Shown here: piece by piece, positions 45,471-53,991 of the stretch | Layout: every line of letters starts with the position of its first letter | Numbering within the stretch: position 1 is the first letter of the stretch | Assembly: GCF_016107575.1 (NCBI RefSeq) | Contig: NZ_JABAST010000007.1 | Location: forward strand, 48,269 to 112,268 | DNA: 64,000 nt | Direction of reading: 5' to 3' | Source of the DNA: Psychrobacter faecalis | GTDB taxonomy: Bacteria; Pseudomonadota; Gammaproteobacteria; Pseudomonadales; Moraxellaceae | The notes under the pieces: model-generated | Database searches by the model: none | Told to the model about the DNA's origin: nothing | The model's input: only the letters and a program-made list of their open reading frames with translations | Position numbers and translations under genes: made by a program

Positions 45471-45634
45471 CTTCAATACAATATCGAATACCTTCAATTA
45501 GCTGATCATTAGCCTTATCGTTAAGCTACATAACTAAAACCTCTCAAGTTAATATCTACAGATTTAACAGCATTGAGCTGCATCGTTTGCAAAGTGTTTG
45601 GCGTAGTAAAGACTAGGACACGACTAAATATCGT

Positions 45635-45873
45635 AACGATCAGCGGCTAGATTTATACCACTTTTATCATTGATATGTTTGCCCGTAGTAACGTTGGCTG
45701 GAAAGTTTCGAATCGTATGAACACTGATATGGCGATGGCAGTTTTAGAGAAAGATAAGCAGATAGGAATAAACCTAAGAGTAAGAGATGATTCATCATAG
45801 CGATAGAAGGGCTTAGTACTTACCCATTCGCTATACCGATAAAATGACTGAATCAGGTGTTATTGCCTCATAA
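45635..45873 (+). pseudogene. fragment of an IS3-family OrfB transposase
   Basis: Reading on +, IYTTFIIDMFARSNVGWKVS and NRMNTDMAMAVLEKD match the integrase-core start of IS3-type OrfB proteins; after a frame change, MIHHSDR, then YLPIRYTDKMTESGVIAS follow. There are several stops and at least one frameshift, and both ends of the gene are missing. The 240-odd bases before it, back to the Fur box, hold only a short unidentified tail on the minus strand (stop at 45521). Confidence 0.75.
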
Positions 45874-45904
45874 TAGATCGATATAAAAAAGTATATTTCC
45901 ATCG

Positions 45905-46645
45905 TCACATAACAGACTTCATCATCAGCAACGCTCCAGTTATTACTAATAAGCCATAAATTAATCGGCGGAAACGTTGCTCATCCAGACGATGATGCAA
46001 GTATTCACCTAATAGGACACCTATAACCAACAGTGGTAGATAAACAACAAGGCGTGTCAAACTAGGAAACAGTGTCCCATCTAACAAGAATAGTACTGAT
46101 AAACAGCCATTTAGTGTGAGCCATACGACCAACAGAGTGGCGCGCATGCGGCTTTTGTCTAAGTTAATGCCTGCTATTGAATAAACCAGAAGTGGACCGC
46201 CTGACGCGAACAAGCCATGCGTAATGCCTGCACCAAAAGTCAATGCTCGGCTCAGCATAAGCGTATGGGGAACAGCCTTTATACCGCGATGTATACGCCA
46301 GAGCTCGCGACTAGCAAACCAAAATACTAATGCGCCAAATAGCAGTTGAAGCAAAGAATCCCCAACCCACGGTCGCAGCCCATAACCCACCAGTGTCCCT
46401 AATAACATTAATGGTAAAATCAGTTTAAACAGTATGGGCCAGTATATATATTGACGATTATGCCAGACCAAATAACCGGTCATCAAAACGTTGAGTGGTA
46501 CTACTACTGGCAGCATTTGGTTGATTGGTAACATTAGTGCGCCAAGAGAAAGCGCTATTACTAAGCTTCCGAAGCCAGTTATTGCCTCTACGGTATAAGA
46601 CAGCAAAATGAAAAAACCCAGCCAAACCCAAGGATCTAAAAACAA
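45905..46645 (-). CDS. TauE/SafE family membrane protein
   Basis: Inner-membrane protein of 246 residues with about eight hydrophobic segments. The first, YTVEAITGFGSLVIALSLGALMLP, and the internal GAGITHGLFASGGPLLVYSIAG are the two repeat signatures of the TauE/SafE (DUF81) family, which includes sulfite and organosulfur anion exporters. The substrate cannot be told. No functional link to its neighbours is evident. Confidence 0.85.
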   Translation of the reverse strand: MFLDPWVWLGFFILLSYTVEAITGFGSLVIALSLGALMLPINQMLPVVVPLNVLMTGYLVWHNRQYIYWPILFKLILPLMLLGTLVGYGLRPWVGDSLLQLLFGALVFWFASRELWRIHRGIKAVPHTLMLSRALTFGAGITHGLFASGGPLLVYSIAGINLDKSRMRATLLVVWLTLNGCLSVLFLLDGTLFPSLTRLVVYLPLLVIGVLLGEYLHHRLDEQRFRRLIYGLLVITGALLMMKSVM

Positions 46646-46953
46646 TTGAAGCTCTTCCTTATAAATCGTCTGTAAAGCAGTTACATACTTTAGCAGAAAT
46701 TTATTATGCCACTACAGCCACTATTAACTGATAAGATTGATGAAGCACAACAGATGTCTTAAGTACTAATGAGGGGTAAGATGCTAAGCTAAAACAGTAG
46801 AGAATGCTTGCGTTTATCTATGAGTGAATTATAAGCGTCTCTCATGTGTTAAACCGCTCAGCAATGAACAGAAAAATAAAATATTTTTACATTGCCTCAA
46901 TCTCATACATGGAACAAGCCACATTTAAGAATATTTTATTGAAGGAATTCATA
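46646..46953. other. intergenic stretch without recognised content
   Basis: AT-rich sequence between the TauE and GlpM-like genes; it must hold the TauE promoter on the minus strand. No convincing frame, repeat or terminator was seen. Confidence 0.5.
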
Positions 46954-47289
46954 TTAGAGCTGATACTGCTGCCATGCTAAAACTAAAATGGCAGCTGCTA
47001 CCAGCCAACCCATTACTCCCAATATCAAGGCCTTATATAAACCAATATGACTAAAGGTAAAAAACACTAAAACTGTATAAATTAAATGCGGTATAACGCC
47101 CAACATGCTGAACACCAGTGCTACTTTAAAATCTGCAACACTACGCTGAGTTCCCACTAAAAAGTGGCTAATTAAAGTAAAGGTTGGGAAAAGTGGAGCA
47201 AGTGCAGCTAAATAAAAAAAGCGAGTTTGAGTAAATAGCTGAATGGCTAATACCATTAGTGCCCCAATAAGCATTTTTAGCCAAATCAC
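46954..47289 (-). CDS. GlpM family membrane protein
   Basis: A 111-residue protein that is nearly all hydrophobic, with four predicted helices (WLKMLIGALMVLAIQLF, FYLAALAPLFPTFTLISHFLVG, ALVFSMLGVIPHLIYTVLVFF, ALILGVMGWLVAAAILVLA). The pattern and length match GlpM-like proteins, named from a Pseudomonas protein linked to alginate; their activity is unknown. Confidence 0.7.
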   Translation of the reverse strand: MIWLKMLIGALMVLAIQLFTQTRFFYLAALAPLFPTFTLISHFLVGTQRSVADFKVALVFSMLGVIPHLIYTVLVFFTFSHIGLYKALILGVMGWLVAAAILVLAWQQYQL

Positions 47290-47589
47290 GATGGGTTATG
47301 CTCCTGTTATCGCACTATTATAAACAGTAGTAATATAATAGATAAAAAAGAAAGAGGGACGCTAGCATCAAAGTCTTTATTCAGCACGTAAAGTGGGATG
47401 GCAACCACATACTATAAAATCCATAACGTGAGCCTGAGCAAAGTACCTTTAATAATATGAGTATCATAGAATGAAAAGTAATGAAGATAGAATTCAGTAA
47501 TACTATAACCGATGTTCGTATTAATCTCTTCATAATTTAAAAAAATTAGGAGTCTAAAAAGCTTTCAACTCATGCTATACCGTTGCCAA
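47290..47589. other. intergenic stretch without recognised content
   Basis: About 300 bases between the GlpM-like gene and the isomerase gene. No frame, repeat or clear terminator was recognised. Confidence 0.45.
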
Positions 47590-48183
47590 TTAAGGCCACT
47601 CTTTTAAAGCAATCTCAACGAAACTTAAGCGATCTTGACCAAAAAACAACTCATCATTCACAAAGAAACTAGGCGCACCAAAAACACCTCGTGCTACAGC
47701 TTCCTCAGTAGTTGCCTTCAAACGCGCCTTGGCCTCAGTCTCACTAATACGAGCCATAAAATCAGTCACGTCAATGCCTGCTTTGGTCAAAACCTCAGCC
47801 ACTACTTCTGGTGACTCCATGTTTAGCTTTTCAGACCATAAAGCGTTGAAAATAGCTGCTAAATAAGTCTGGAACTCAGGTTCTTCCAAGTAAGCGGTCG
47901 CACCTCTCATTAAATGCATCGTATTCAACGGGAAAAATGGATTGAAGTTAAACGGCACCCCATAAATATTTGAAAAACGCTGAAGATCCTTCAACATATA
48001 AGGGCCTTTAGCAGGAACCGAAGCTGGTGACGCATTACCAGTGGCTTGAAAAACAGCACCAAGCAGCATAGGCCGCCAAATGATTTTAGCGTTGGTGCGC
48101 TGTGCAATACCCTCTAATTGTGTCCATGCCAAATAACTGGCTGGGCTGCCTACATCAAAGAAAAACTCTACTTTTTTACTCAT
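47590..48183 (-). CDS. 2-hydroxychromene-2-carboxylate isomerase-like (GST kappa/DsbA family)
   Basis: A 197-residue thioredoxin-fold protein. FFFDVGSPASYLAW carries the Ser13 that activates glutathione in kappa-class enzymes, and GVFGAPSFFVNDELFFGQDRL is the typical cis-Pro and C-terminal part. The founding enzyme acts in naphthalene degradation, but many relatives have unknown substrates. It lies 36 bases after an SDR gene on the same strand, probably one operon, with a divergent HxlR regulator. Confidence 0.85.
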   Translation of the reverse strand: MSKKVEFFFDVGSPASYLAWTQLEGIAQRTNAKIIWRPMLLGAVFQATGNASPASVPAKGPYMLKDLQRFSNIYGVPFNFNPFFPLNTMHLMRGATAYLEEPEFQTYLAAIFNALWSEKLNMESPEVVAEVLTKAGIDVTDFMARISETEAKARLKATTEEAVARGVFGAPSFFVNDELFFGQDRLSFVEIALKEWP

Positions 48184-48219
48184 CTCAAAGTACTCCTGAC
48201 AAAATATATTAGAAAGTTT

Positions 48220-48948
48220 CTAAAAGGTCTCTAGCCATGGGCGTAGATCAAGCTCATGTGTCCAGCTGTCTCTTGGTTGACAATGTAATTGCCAATACTG
48301 CTCAGCGATATGCTCTGGATTTAAGATCCCGTCTTGATCTTTAAGCGCATAACGCTCAGGAAAGTTGTCACGAATAAAGGCGGTATCAATGGCACCATCA
48401 ATAATAGGATGAGCCACATGTATACCTTGTGGCCCTAACTCTCGAGCCATGCTTTGCGCCAAAGCACGTAAAGCAAATTTAGCGCCAGCAAAAGCAGAAA
48501 AACCTTTACTACCTCGTAAAGAAGCCGTCGCGCCGGTGAAAATAATCGTGCCCTTTCCACGGGGGATCATTACTTTTGCTGCCTCTCTACCTGTGAGAAA
48601 TCCAGATAGCGCTGCCATCTCCCATACTTTTCGGTAGACTCTTTCTGTGGTGTCTACAATGGAAAAATGGACATTCGCACCAATATTAAATACCACAACT
48701 TCAATCGTGCCAATGTCTTGTTCAATATGGGTAAACAGCTCAACCATCTCTTGCTCTACACGCGCATCGCAACCAAATGGCTTTGCTATTCCACCAGCGG
48801 CTTCAATATCACTGACTAATGCGCTCAGCTTCTCCACATTCCTTCTGGTCACGCATAAGGTAAAACCTTCTCTTGCAAAACGTTTCGCAACAGCACTGCC
48901 AGTGGCATCGCCTGCTCCAATTACAACCGCTACGGGTGCTCTATACAT
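48220..48948 (-). CDS. SDR-family protein lacking the catalytic tyrosine
   Basis: Short-chain dehydrogenase fold, 242 residues. The cofactor segment is VIGAGDATGSAVAKRF near residue 9, followed by NIGAN near 88 and a serine-region FTGATASLRG near 138. The usual YxxxK is FAGAK here (Phe153, Lys157), so the general acid is missing and ordinary ketoreductase activity is doubtful. It may bind NAD(P) or use another mechanism. It is the first gene of the pair with the isomerase. Confidence 0.85.
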   Translation of the reverse strand: MYRAPVAVVIGAGDATGSAVAKRFAREGFTLCVTRRNVEKLSALVSDIEAAGGIAKPFGCDARVEQEMVELFTHIEQDIGTIEVVVFNIGANVHFSIVDTTERVYRKVWEMAALSGFLTGREAAKVMIPRGKGTIIFTGATASLRGSKGFSAFAGAKFALRALAQSMARELGPQGIHVAHPIIDGAIDTAFIRDNFPERYALKDQDGILNPEHIAEQYWQLHCQPRDSWTHELDLRPWLETF

Positions 48949-49050
48949 GTCTATTTCCTTATAGGTTCCTTTTTAGAACTAACAAAAACATAGCTTCCTT
49001 TTCAGAGTCTGTCAAGCTAATCTATTACTCATACATGTAGGAGGTAACAT

Positions 49051-49524
49051 ATGCGCTGGGATGAACTTGATAAACAGCCTTGCTCAGTAGCTCGCACTTT
49101 GGCAGTCATTGGTGATCGTTGGACGCTAATGATTTTACGTGACTGTTTTTTAGGTGTCAGACGTTTTGATATATTTGAGCAACGCTTAGGCATCACACGT
49201 CATGTCTTGTCTAACCGGCTTCGTAAGCTGGTTGAGTATGACGTTCTGACAAAAACACCGTATCAACAGCAACCACTGCGTGAGGAATACCGGTTGACAG
49301 AGCGTGGTTTAGATTTGCATCCAATCGTTTTGGCACTGGTTAGCTGGGGAGACAAACACATGGCTGATGAACGTGGTGCGCCGTTGCTACATAGACACAA
49401 TAAGTGCGGCCAAATAATGCATCCCGTAACGGTATGTTCAGAATGCCATGAACCAATTAATGCACGGGATATTGAGGTTGAAATAGGACCTGATTGGATA
49501 GGTGAAGATGAGCGTAGTATCTAG
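49051..49524 (+). CDS. HxlR-type winged-helix regulator
   Basis: A 157-residue MarR-like HxlR regulator: PCSVARTLAVIGDRWTLMILRDCFLGVRRFDIFEQRLGITRHVLSNRLRKL is the DNA-binding part. The C-terminal extension has cysteines (CGQIM, VCSEC) that could bind metal or sense redox state. AGGAGGTAACAT is an ideal ribosome-binding site. It is transcribed away from the SDR-isomerase pair across a 102-base gap and likely controls it. Confidence 0.88.
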   Translation: MRWDELDKQPCSVARTLAVIGDRWTLMILRDCFLGVRRFDIFEQRLGITRHVLSNRLRKLVEYDVLTKTPYQQQPLREEYRLTERGLDLHPIVLALVSWGDKHMADERGAPLLHRHNKCGQIMHPVTVCSECHEPINARDIEVEIGPDWIGEDERSI

Positions 49525-49624
49525 AGAGATTGCTATGCTAAAAACACTTATATCGAGAAAACGGCTATAAACAATAAAAGTAATTATATAGGATTCGGGA
49601 TATTCTCGAAAAGAATGAATATTA

Positions 49625-50623
49625 ATGTTACTCATACAAGAAAATCAGCCACTGGTCGCCTTAGTTTCTCTGCTTTTTATAGTTGTTGGGATTTTATTAG
49701 TGTTGCAGTACGTGATGATTCGTTATGAACAGTGGTTTTTAAATCAAGTCATTCGCTATTGGGTAATGACAAAACAGTATCTTGGAAAACACACACGCAT
49801 CATTCAATTTAAGGATAGGCATCCCAAGCTGTATGTAATACTGTCACAACGGTTCGATATACGGCATTTTTATGGTCTGTCATTCACGCTTTTATTTGTA
49901 TTAATGAGCTACGTATTGGCGTTATTCGTTGGGCTGGTCGAAGACGTGGCTACATTAAAACCTATTGTTGCCACAGACTACTTTGTATCACAGCAGATGA
50001 GTTTACTGCGTGACTCTGACGTTATTAATTTTTTCATTCAAATAACCAGCTTTGCTTCTACTCCTATGACCGTTTTGGTGATGCTGCTTACTATAGTAAT
50101 ATGCTGGGTGCTTCGGCAACGCCATGTCCTTATAGGACTACTGGTTGCTACTTCAGGTAGCGCCGCATTTACTTTTTTAACCAAATATTTATTTAAACGT
50201 GAGCGACCCGCCGATATTTTATTGTTTGAGCACACCCATTCTTTTCCAAGTGGTCATGCTACGATTACGATTGCTTTATATGGGTTCATTACCTACCTAC
50301 TGATTCGATTTAATCAGAATTTTGTCCAAAAAATTCACATAATTATATTTTCTATCTTTTTTATGTTATTGATTGGGTTAAGTAGAATTGTGCTAAATGA
50401 ACACTATTTAAGTGATGTGTTAGGCGGTTATTTGGTGGGTATATTGTGGTTGATGGTCGGCATCAGTATTACAGAGTGGTTGAGCGCAAAAAAGAAAATT
50501 ATATGGCAAGTCGAGTGGTCAATGTCTCATGTATACATGATCTGGCTGAGTGGGGCTGGAATATTTATCAGTACACTGATTTATGCTGAAATTTATCAAT
50601 TTCCTCTATTATCATCGCTTTAA
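49625..50623 (+). CDS. PAP2-family membrane phosphatase
   Basis: A 332-residue membrane protein with the lipid phosphatase motifs in order: KRERPAD (KxxxxxxRP), SFPSGHAT, and SRIVLNEHYLSD (SRxxxxxHxxxD). There are about seven hydrophobic segments, and the active site would face the periplasm. Members act on undecaprenyl pyrophosphate or phosphatidic acid type substrates. The N-terminal region up to about residue 130 is longer than in small PAP2 proteins. No operon partner. Confidence 0.88.
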   Translation: MLLIQENQPLVALVSLLFIVVGILLVLQYVMIRYEQWFLNQVIRYWVMTKQYLGKHTRIIQFKDRHPKLYVILSQRFDIRHFYGLSFTLLFVLMSYVLALFVGLVEDVATLKPIVATDYFVSQQMSLLRDSDVINFFIQITSFASTPMTVLVMLLTIVICWVLRQRHVLIGLLVATSGSAAFTFLTKYLFKRERPADILLFEHTHSFPSGHATITIALYGFITYLLIRFNQNFVQKIHIIIFSIFFMLLIGLSRIVLNEHYLSDVLGGYLVGILWLMVGISITEWLSAKKKIIWQVEWSMSHVYMIWLSGAGIFISTLIYAEIYQFPLLSSL

Positions 50624-50766
50624 CTGGAGTACCCAAATCGCCATACTTGATTACTTGTACCTTCTTTTACCCTCTGTGACAATACGTAGGCTTTATAGCT
50701 GTTAATATCATCGACTACGACAGCTATGCATAATTTTTTAATAAATTTAATCTTATAGGCGTTTAT

Positions 50767-51261
50767 ATGAAAAACATGACCAAAGTGATGATGGCAGGTG
50801 TTTTAGCAGTAGGTACATTAGCTGCTGGCTGCCAAACTACTCCTAGCGTGACAGCTCCAGTAGAACAGACAATTACATCAAATATCCTACAAGCCTATAA
50901 TTGGCAGTTGGTTGATGCCAAAGATGCAAATAATAATAAAGTTCCTCAGCTATTCTTTGATGCAAAGAACCCATTGGTTCTAAATTTTATGAATGAAAAC
51001 GGCAACAATTTTGTCGCTCTCATGAATACCTGTAATAACCTAGCTGCTGGATACAGCGTTGTGAATGGTAACGTACAACTAGGCGGTATAAGAAGCACTC
51101 GAAAAGGGTGTCCTGAACCGTTAGCCAGCTTTGATACAGCAGCCGCAGCAACGGTACAAGGCAAATATAGCATCAGCAAGAGCGGTAACAACTTGCCTGT
51201 TCTGACTATTACTAATGCGAAGCAAGTGGCCAAATTTAAAGCCATTCCTAAGCAAGAATGA
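50767..51261 (+). CDS. META-domain (HslJ-like) lipoprotein
   Basis: A 164-residue protein with lipobox TLAAGC after a hydrophobic signal. The mature part YNWQLVDAKDANN, LVLNFMNENGNNFVALMNTCNNLAAGYSV and STRKGCPEPLASFD follows the META/HslJ layout (W-L start, N-G--GC-N core and a C-P motif). It is probably anchored in the outer membrane. HslJ relatives are linked to heat or novobiocin tolerance; the exact role here is unknown. Confidence 0.8.
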   Translation: MKNMTKVMMAGVLAVGTLAAGCQTTPSVTAPVEQTITSNILQAYNWQLVDAKDANNNKVPQLFFDAKNPLVLNFMNENGNNFVALMNTCNNLAAGYSVVNGNVQLGGIRSTRKGCPEPLASFDTAAAATVQGKYSISKSGNNLPVLTITNAKQVAKFKAIPKQE

Positions 51262-51439
51262 TAGAAAGCACACCTGTTAATAACTGTTGACTGACAACTA
51301 AAAATAACTGGTTTTTCTTTCTTAGAGGTATAATACTGCCCCGTCAAAGATCTATTGATGGGGCAAGCTAAAACATGGTAAAGATGAGATCATTCGTTCC
51401 TTTAAGACTCGCTCAATTACTGTTGTCCTACCACTATCA

Positions 51440-51796
51440 TGTGGTCCGCATCGTGTTTTACAATACAGTTTAAGTCCGAGCCATAATTTAGAACTGACCG
51501 ATGAACAAGGTCAGCGCCATCTTGTCAGCACTGGCTCAAGAATGACCGCCAATAATGGTAATTTTTTGCTGGATATGGCAGTTAGAGGCCATGGCATCGT
51601 CTTACTTCCTACCTTTATTGCTTACTAAAAGCTAAAAGACAGAGAATTGACCCCATTATTGCAGCAATTTCAATTACCCTTATTAAACGCTTATGCGGTC
51701 TATCCAAAAAACAAATTTCTATCAAAGCGGTGCCGAAAGCTTATTGAGCTGATTACCGAGCGCTTTGGTGAGTATCCTTATTGGGATGAAGACTGA
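51440..51796 (+). pseudogene. 3' fragment of a LysR regulator gene
   Basis: 119 codons in one frame read as the C-terminal substrate-binding part of a LysR regulator: HRVLQYSLSPSHNLEL, MAVRGHGIVLLPTFIAY, then a TAA stop, and onward KLKDRELTPLLQQF to the natural end. The DNA-binding half is absent and the internal stop kills the frame. It may once have controlled the nearby monooxygenase gene; an IS5-type element lies 200 bases further on. Confidence 0.8.
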
Positions 51797-51992
51797 ACCG
51801 CCCCGAACATATCTGAGGTTGATTTACTTAAGTAAGGCAGCATTGCCTAACAGCGTAAGATTATAATAATAAAGCGATAATGCTAGAGCCAGTCATTTTA
51901 TCGGTATATCTAACAAAATCATTGCATCGATTGAGATTAATCGTTAAGCGCTTTGCTAACCTTTTACTATTACTATTATCAACAGGATCTAG

Positions 51993-52830
51993 GGCGTATC
52001 CCTAATTCAGTTTACAATGAATCATAGTACAAGCTAGATACAGCATAGACTTATAATTACGAGCCAATTTTTCGTATCGAGTCGCAATACTACGGAAGTG
52101 CTTTAGCCTTGCAAACGTGTTTTCAACCAAGTGTCGTAGCTTATATAAATAATGATCAAAAGCTAGATCTGGTTGTTTAGCATTTTTTCTCTTAGGTATG
52201 ATAGGGCTTATGTTGTCTTGCTTGAGCCTCGTTCTAATGGTTTCAGAATCATAAGCTTTATCAGCAATGAAGTAGGTCGCATCCGTTAACCTCTCTATGA
52301 TGTCATCTACCGCTTGGCTGTCGTGGACGTCACCCTCAGTGATTTTAAAATCAATCGGGTTTCCATGCGAATCGACGGTGAGATGAATCTTGGTGGTGGT
52401 TCCACCTCAAGATTTCCCAGTGTCTCGAAGCTCTCCTCGTCTGACGCCGCTTGAATGTTGATGACAGCGGATGTAGCTTCCGTCTGCGAATACCCGTTCT
52501 TCATCAATACTTGCTCGTAGGTCAAAAAAAATAGTTCCCATAACCCCTTTTTTGACAACCTGTTAAAGCGGTTGTAGGCAGTTCTCCATGGACATAGCCC
52601 ACTCGGTATATCACGCCATAGGGCACCTGTACGAAGTTTCCACAGTATGGGTTCCATGACTTGTCTGTCGTTTTTTCAAGTATGACAGCCATGAGTCTTC
52701 ATGGTGCTTTGGAGTTGTTCCCATGTATTATCATTGAGTACTGTTCTTGCCATATCCTAGAGAGCCATGTTTGAAATAGTCTCTATATTTTAAGGCTTTT
52801 GAACCTACTTTTCTAGATTAGGGACACGCC
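51993..52830 (-). mobile_element. IS5-family (IS427-like) insertion sequence
   Basis: About 838 bases with terminal inverted repeats GGCGTATCCCTAATTCAG (left) and, in complement, GGCGTGTCCCTAATCTAG (right), 16 of 18 identical. Both ends are flanked by CTAG (51989-51992 and 52831-52834), the target preferred by this group. It contains one degenerate transposase gene. The right CTAG includes the stop codon of the adjacent monooxygenase gene. Confidence 0.85.
52002..52753 (-). pseudogene. IS5-family transposase, inactivated by stops
   Basis: Reads MARTVLNDNTWEQLQS, then a TGA, MEPILWKLRTGALWRDIPSG, a run of eight T residues where IS427-type elements shift frame, and then DGSYIRCHQHSSGV, RDTGKS with another TGA, GGTTTKIHLTVDSHGNPIDF, and ends MIHCKLN. 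The two in-frame TGA codons (one in each half) mean it is probably inactive, although the frameshift itself may be normal for the group. Confidence 0.8.
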
Positions 52831-53898
52831 CTAGTGACTTGGCATACCATAGAGATTTGCGATTAGCTCAACAGTGCGCAATTGGGCGCGTCGCGAATAG
52901 CCCTGTACCACCATCATGACCTCATCGACCTCTGTCTGCTCCTGAAGATCCTCCAAACCTTTTGCTACCTCGGCAGCAGTGCCATGAAGGGTTTGATCAG
53001 TATACTGTTCAATAATCTGGTGCTCTTGTAAATTGCCTTGAAAAGCCGCGACTTCATCAGGGGGCAGTAAAGCAAAAGGTTTACGCTGGAACATTCTCAA
53101 CATTGCCATGGCAGACGACGTTGACTGGCGACGTGCTTCTACAGGATCTTCGTCCGCAATCGCACCTATACTAACCAAACTGTATGGCTTGGCTAGGAAT
53201 TGTGATGGACGGAAATTCTCTCGGTAAATGCGCATGGCATTTAAAACATCAGCACTGCCAAACTGCAAGGCAAACGCATAAGGTCTGCCAAGCTGTGCTG
53301 CCAGATGCGCTGAATAAGTCGATGACCCCAAGATCCAGACATCAGCTGTGGTCTGTGATGGTGGTACTCGATTTTGCTCAGCCTGCCATGGGCCTGGCAC
53401 CGCATGAACCTCACTATAAGGATGGTCTTGTGGAAAACTATTTTCTAAAAAGCCCAACAACTCTGCGACTTGCTGAGGAAACTCATCGTTTGCCGCATGG
53501 TGACGACGCAAAGCTGAAGCTGTTGCGCCATCCGTACCTGGTGCCCTTCCCAAACCCAGATCAATCCGTCCTGGCGCCAGCGCATCAAGCATACCAAATT
53601 GCTCAGCGACCACCAGAGGCACATGATTCGGTAGCATGATACCGCCTGCACCAAGCCTAATGCGCTCGGTTTCACCAGTAAGCCGAGCCACCATCATCTG
53701 TGGCGAAGGAACCGCGGCGCCAGGCATGGCATGATGTTCAGACATCCAAAACCGCTGAAAGCCCCTTTTATCCGCCAGTTTCGCAAGCGCAATCATCTCT
53801 TGAAAGGTGTTCTCTACTGTGTGGCCAACGCCGGTGAAGGCATTGTCGAGTACCGAGAGAACGAAAGGTGCGTTGCCAGAATTATTTGGCATATTCAT
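52831..53898 (-). CDS. luciferase-like flavin monooxygenase (LLM class)
   Basis: A 355-residue protein of the bacterial-luciferase-like FMN oxidoreductase class (single-subunit MsnO8/YhbW style). It shows SVLDNAFTGVGHTVENTFQEMIALAKLADKRGFQRFWMSEHH, GAGGIMLPNHVPLVVAEQFGMLDALAPGRIDLGLGRAPGTD and a DVWILGSSTYSAHLAAQLGRPYAFA segment. The substrate is unknown. Its stop codon TAG lies in the target duplication of the adjoining IS5-type element, so the protein is complete even though the insertion directly abuts it. Confidence 0.88.
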   Translation of the reverse strand: MNMPNNSGNAPFVLSVLDNAFTGVGHTVENTFQEMIALAKLADKRGFQRFWMSEHHAMPGAAVPSPQMMVARLTGETERIRLGAGGIMLPNHVPLVVAEQFGMLDALAPGRIDLGLGRAPGTDGATASALRRHHAANDEFPQQVAELLGFLENSFPQDHPYSEVHAVPGPWQAEQNRVPPSQTTADVWILGSSTYSAHLAAQLGRPYAFALQFGSADVLNAMRIYRENFRPSQFLAKPYSLVSIGAIADEDPVEARRQSTSSAMAMLRMFQRKPFALLPPDEVAAFQGNLQEHQIIEQYTDQTLHGTAAEVAKGLEDLQEQTEVDEVMMVVQGYSRRAQLRTVELIANLYGMPSH

Positions 53899-53991
53899 AA
53901 ACTGTCTCAGTTATGCAGTGTTTATTATATGTGGCAACACACTTTGAGCATTGCCACACAGGGAAGCTTCTAAAAATTGACTTCTAAAGAA

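Noticed and set aside
51337..51365. TGCCCCGTCAA hairpin as the terminator of the META lipoprotein gene
   Set aside because: The stem is good but no T-run follows, so terminator function is not supported.
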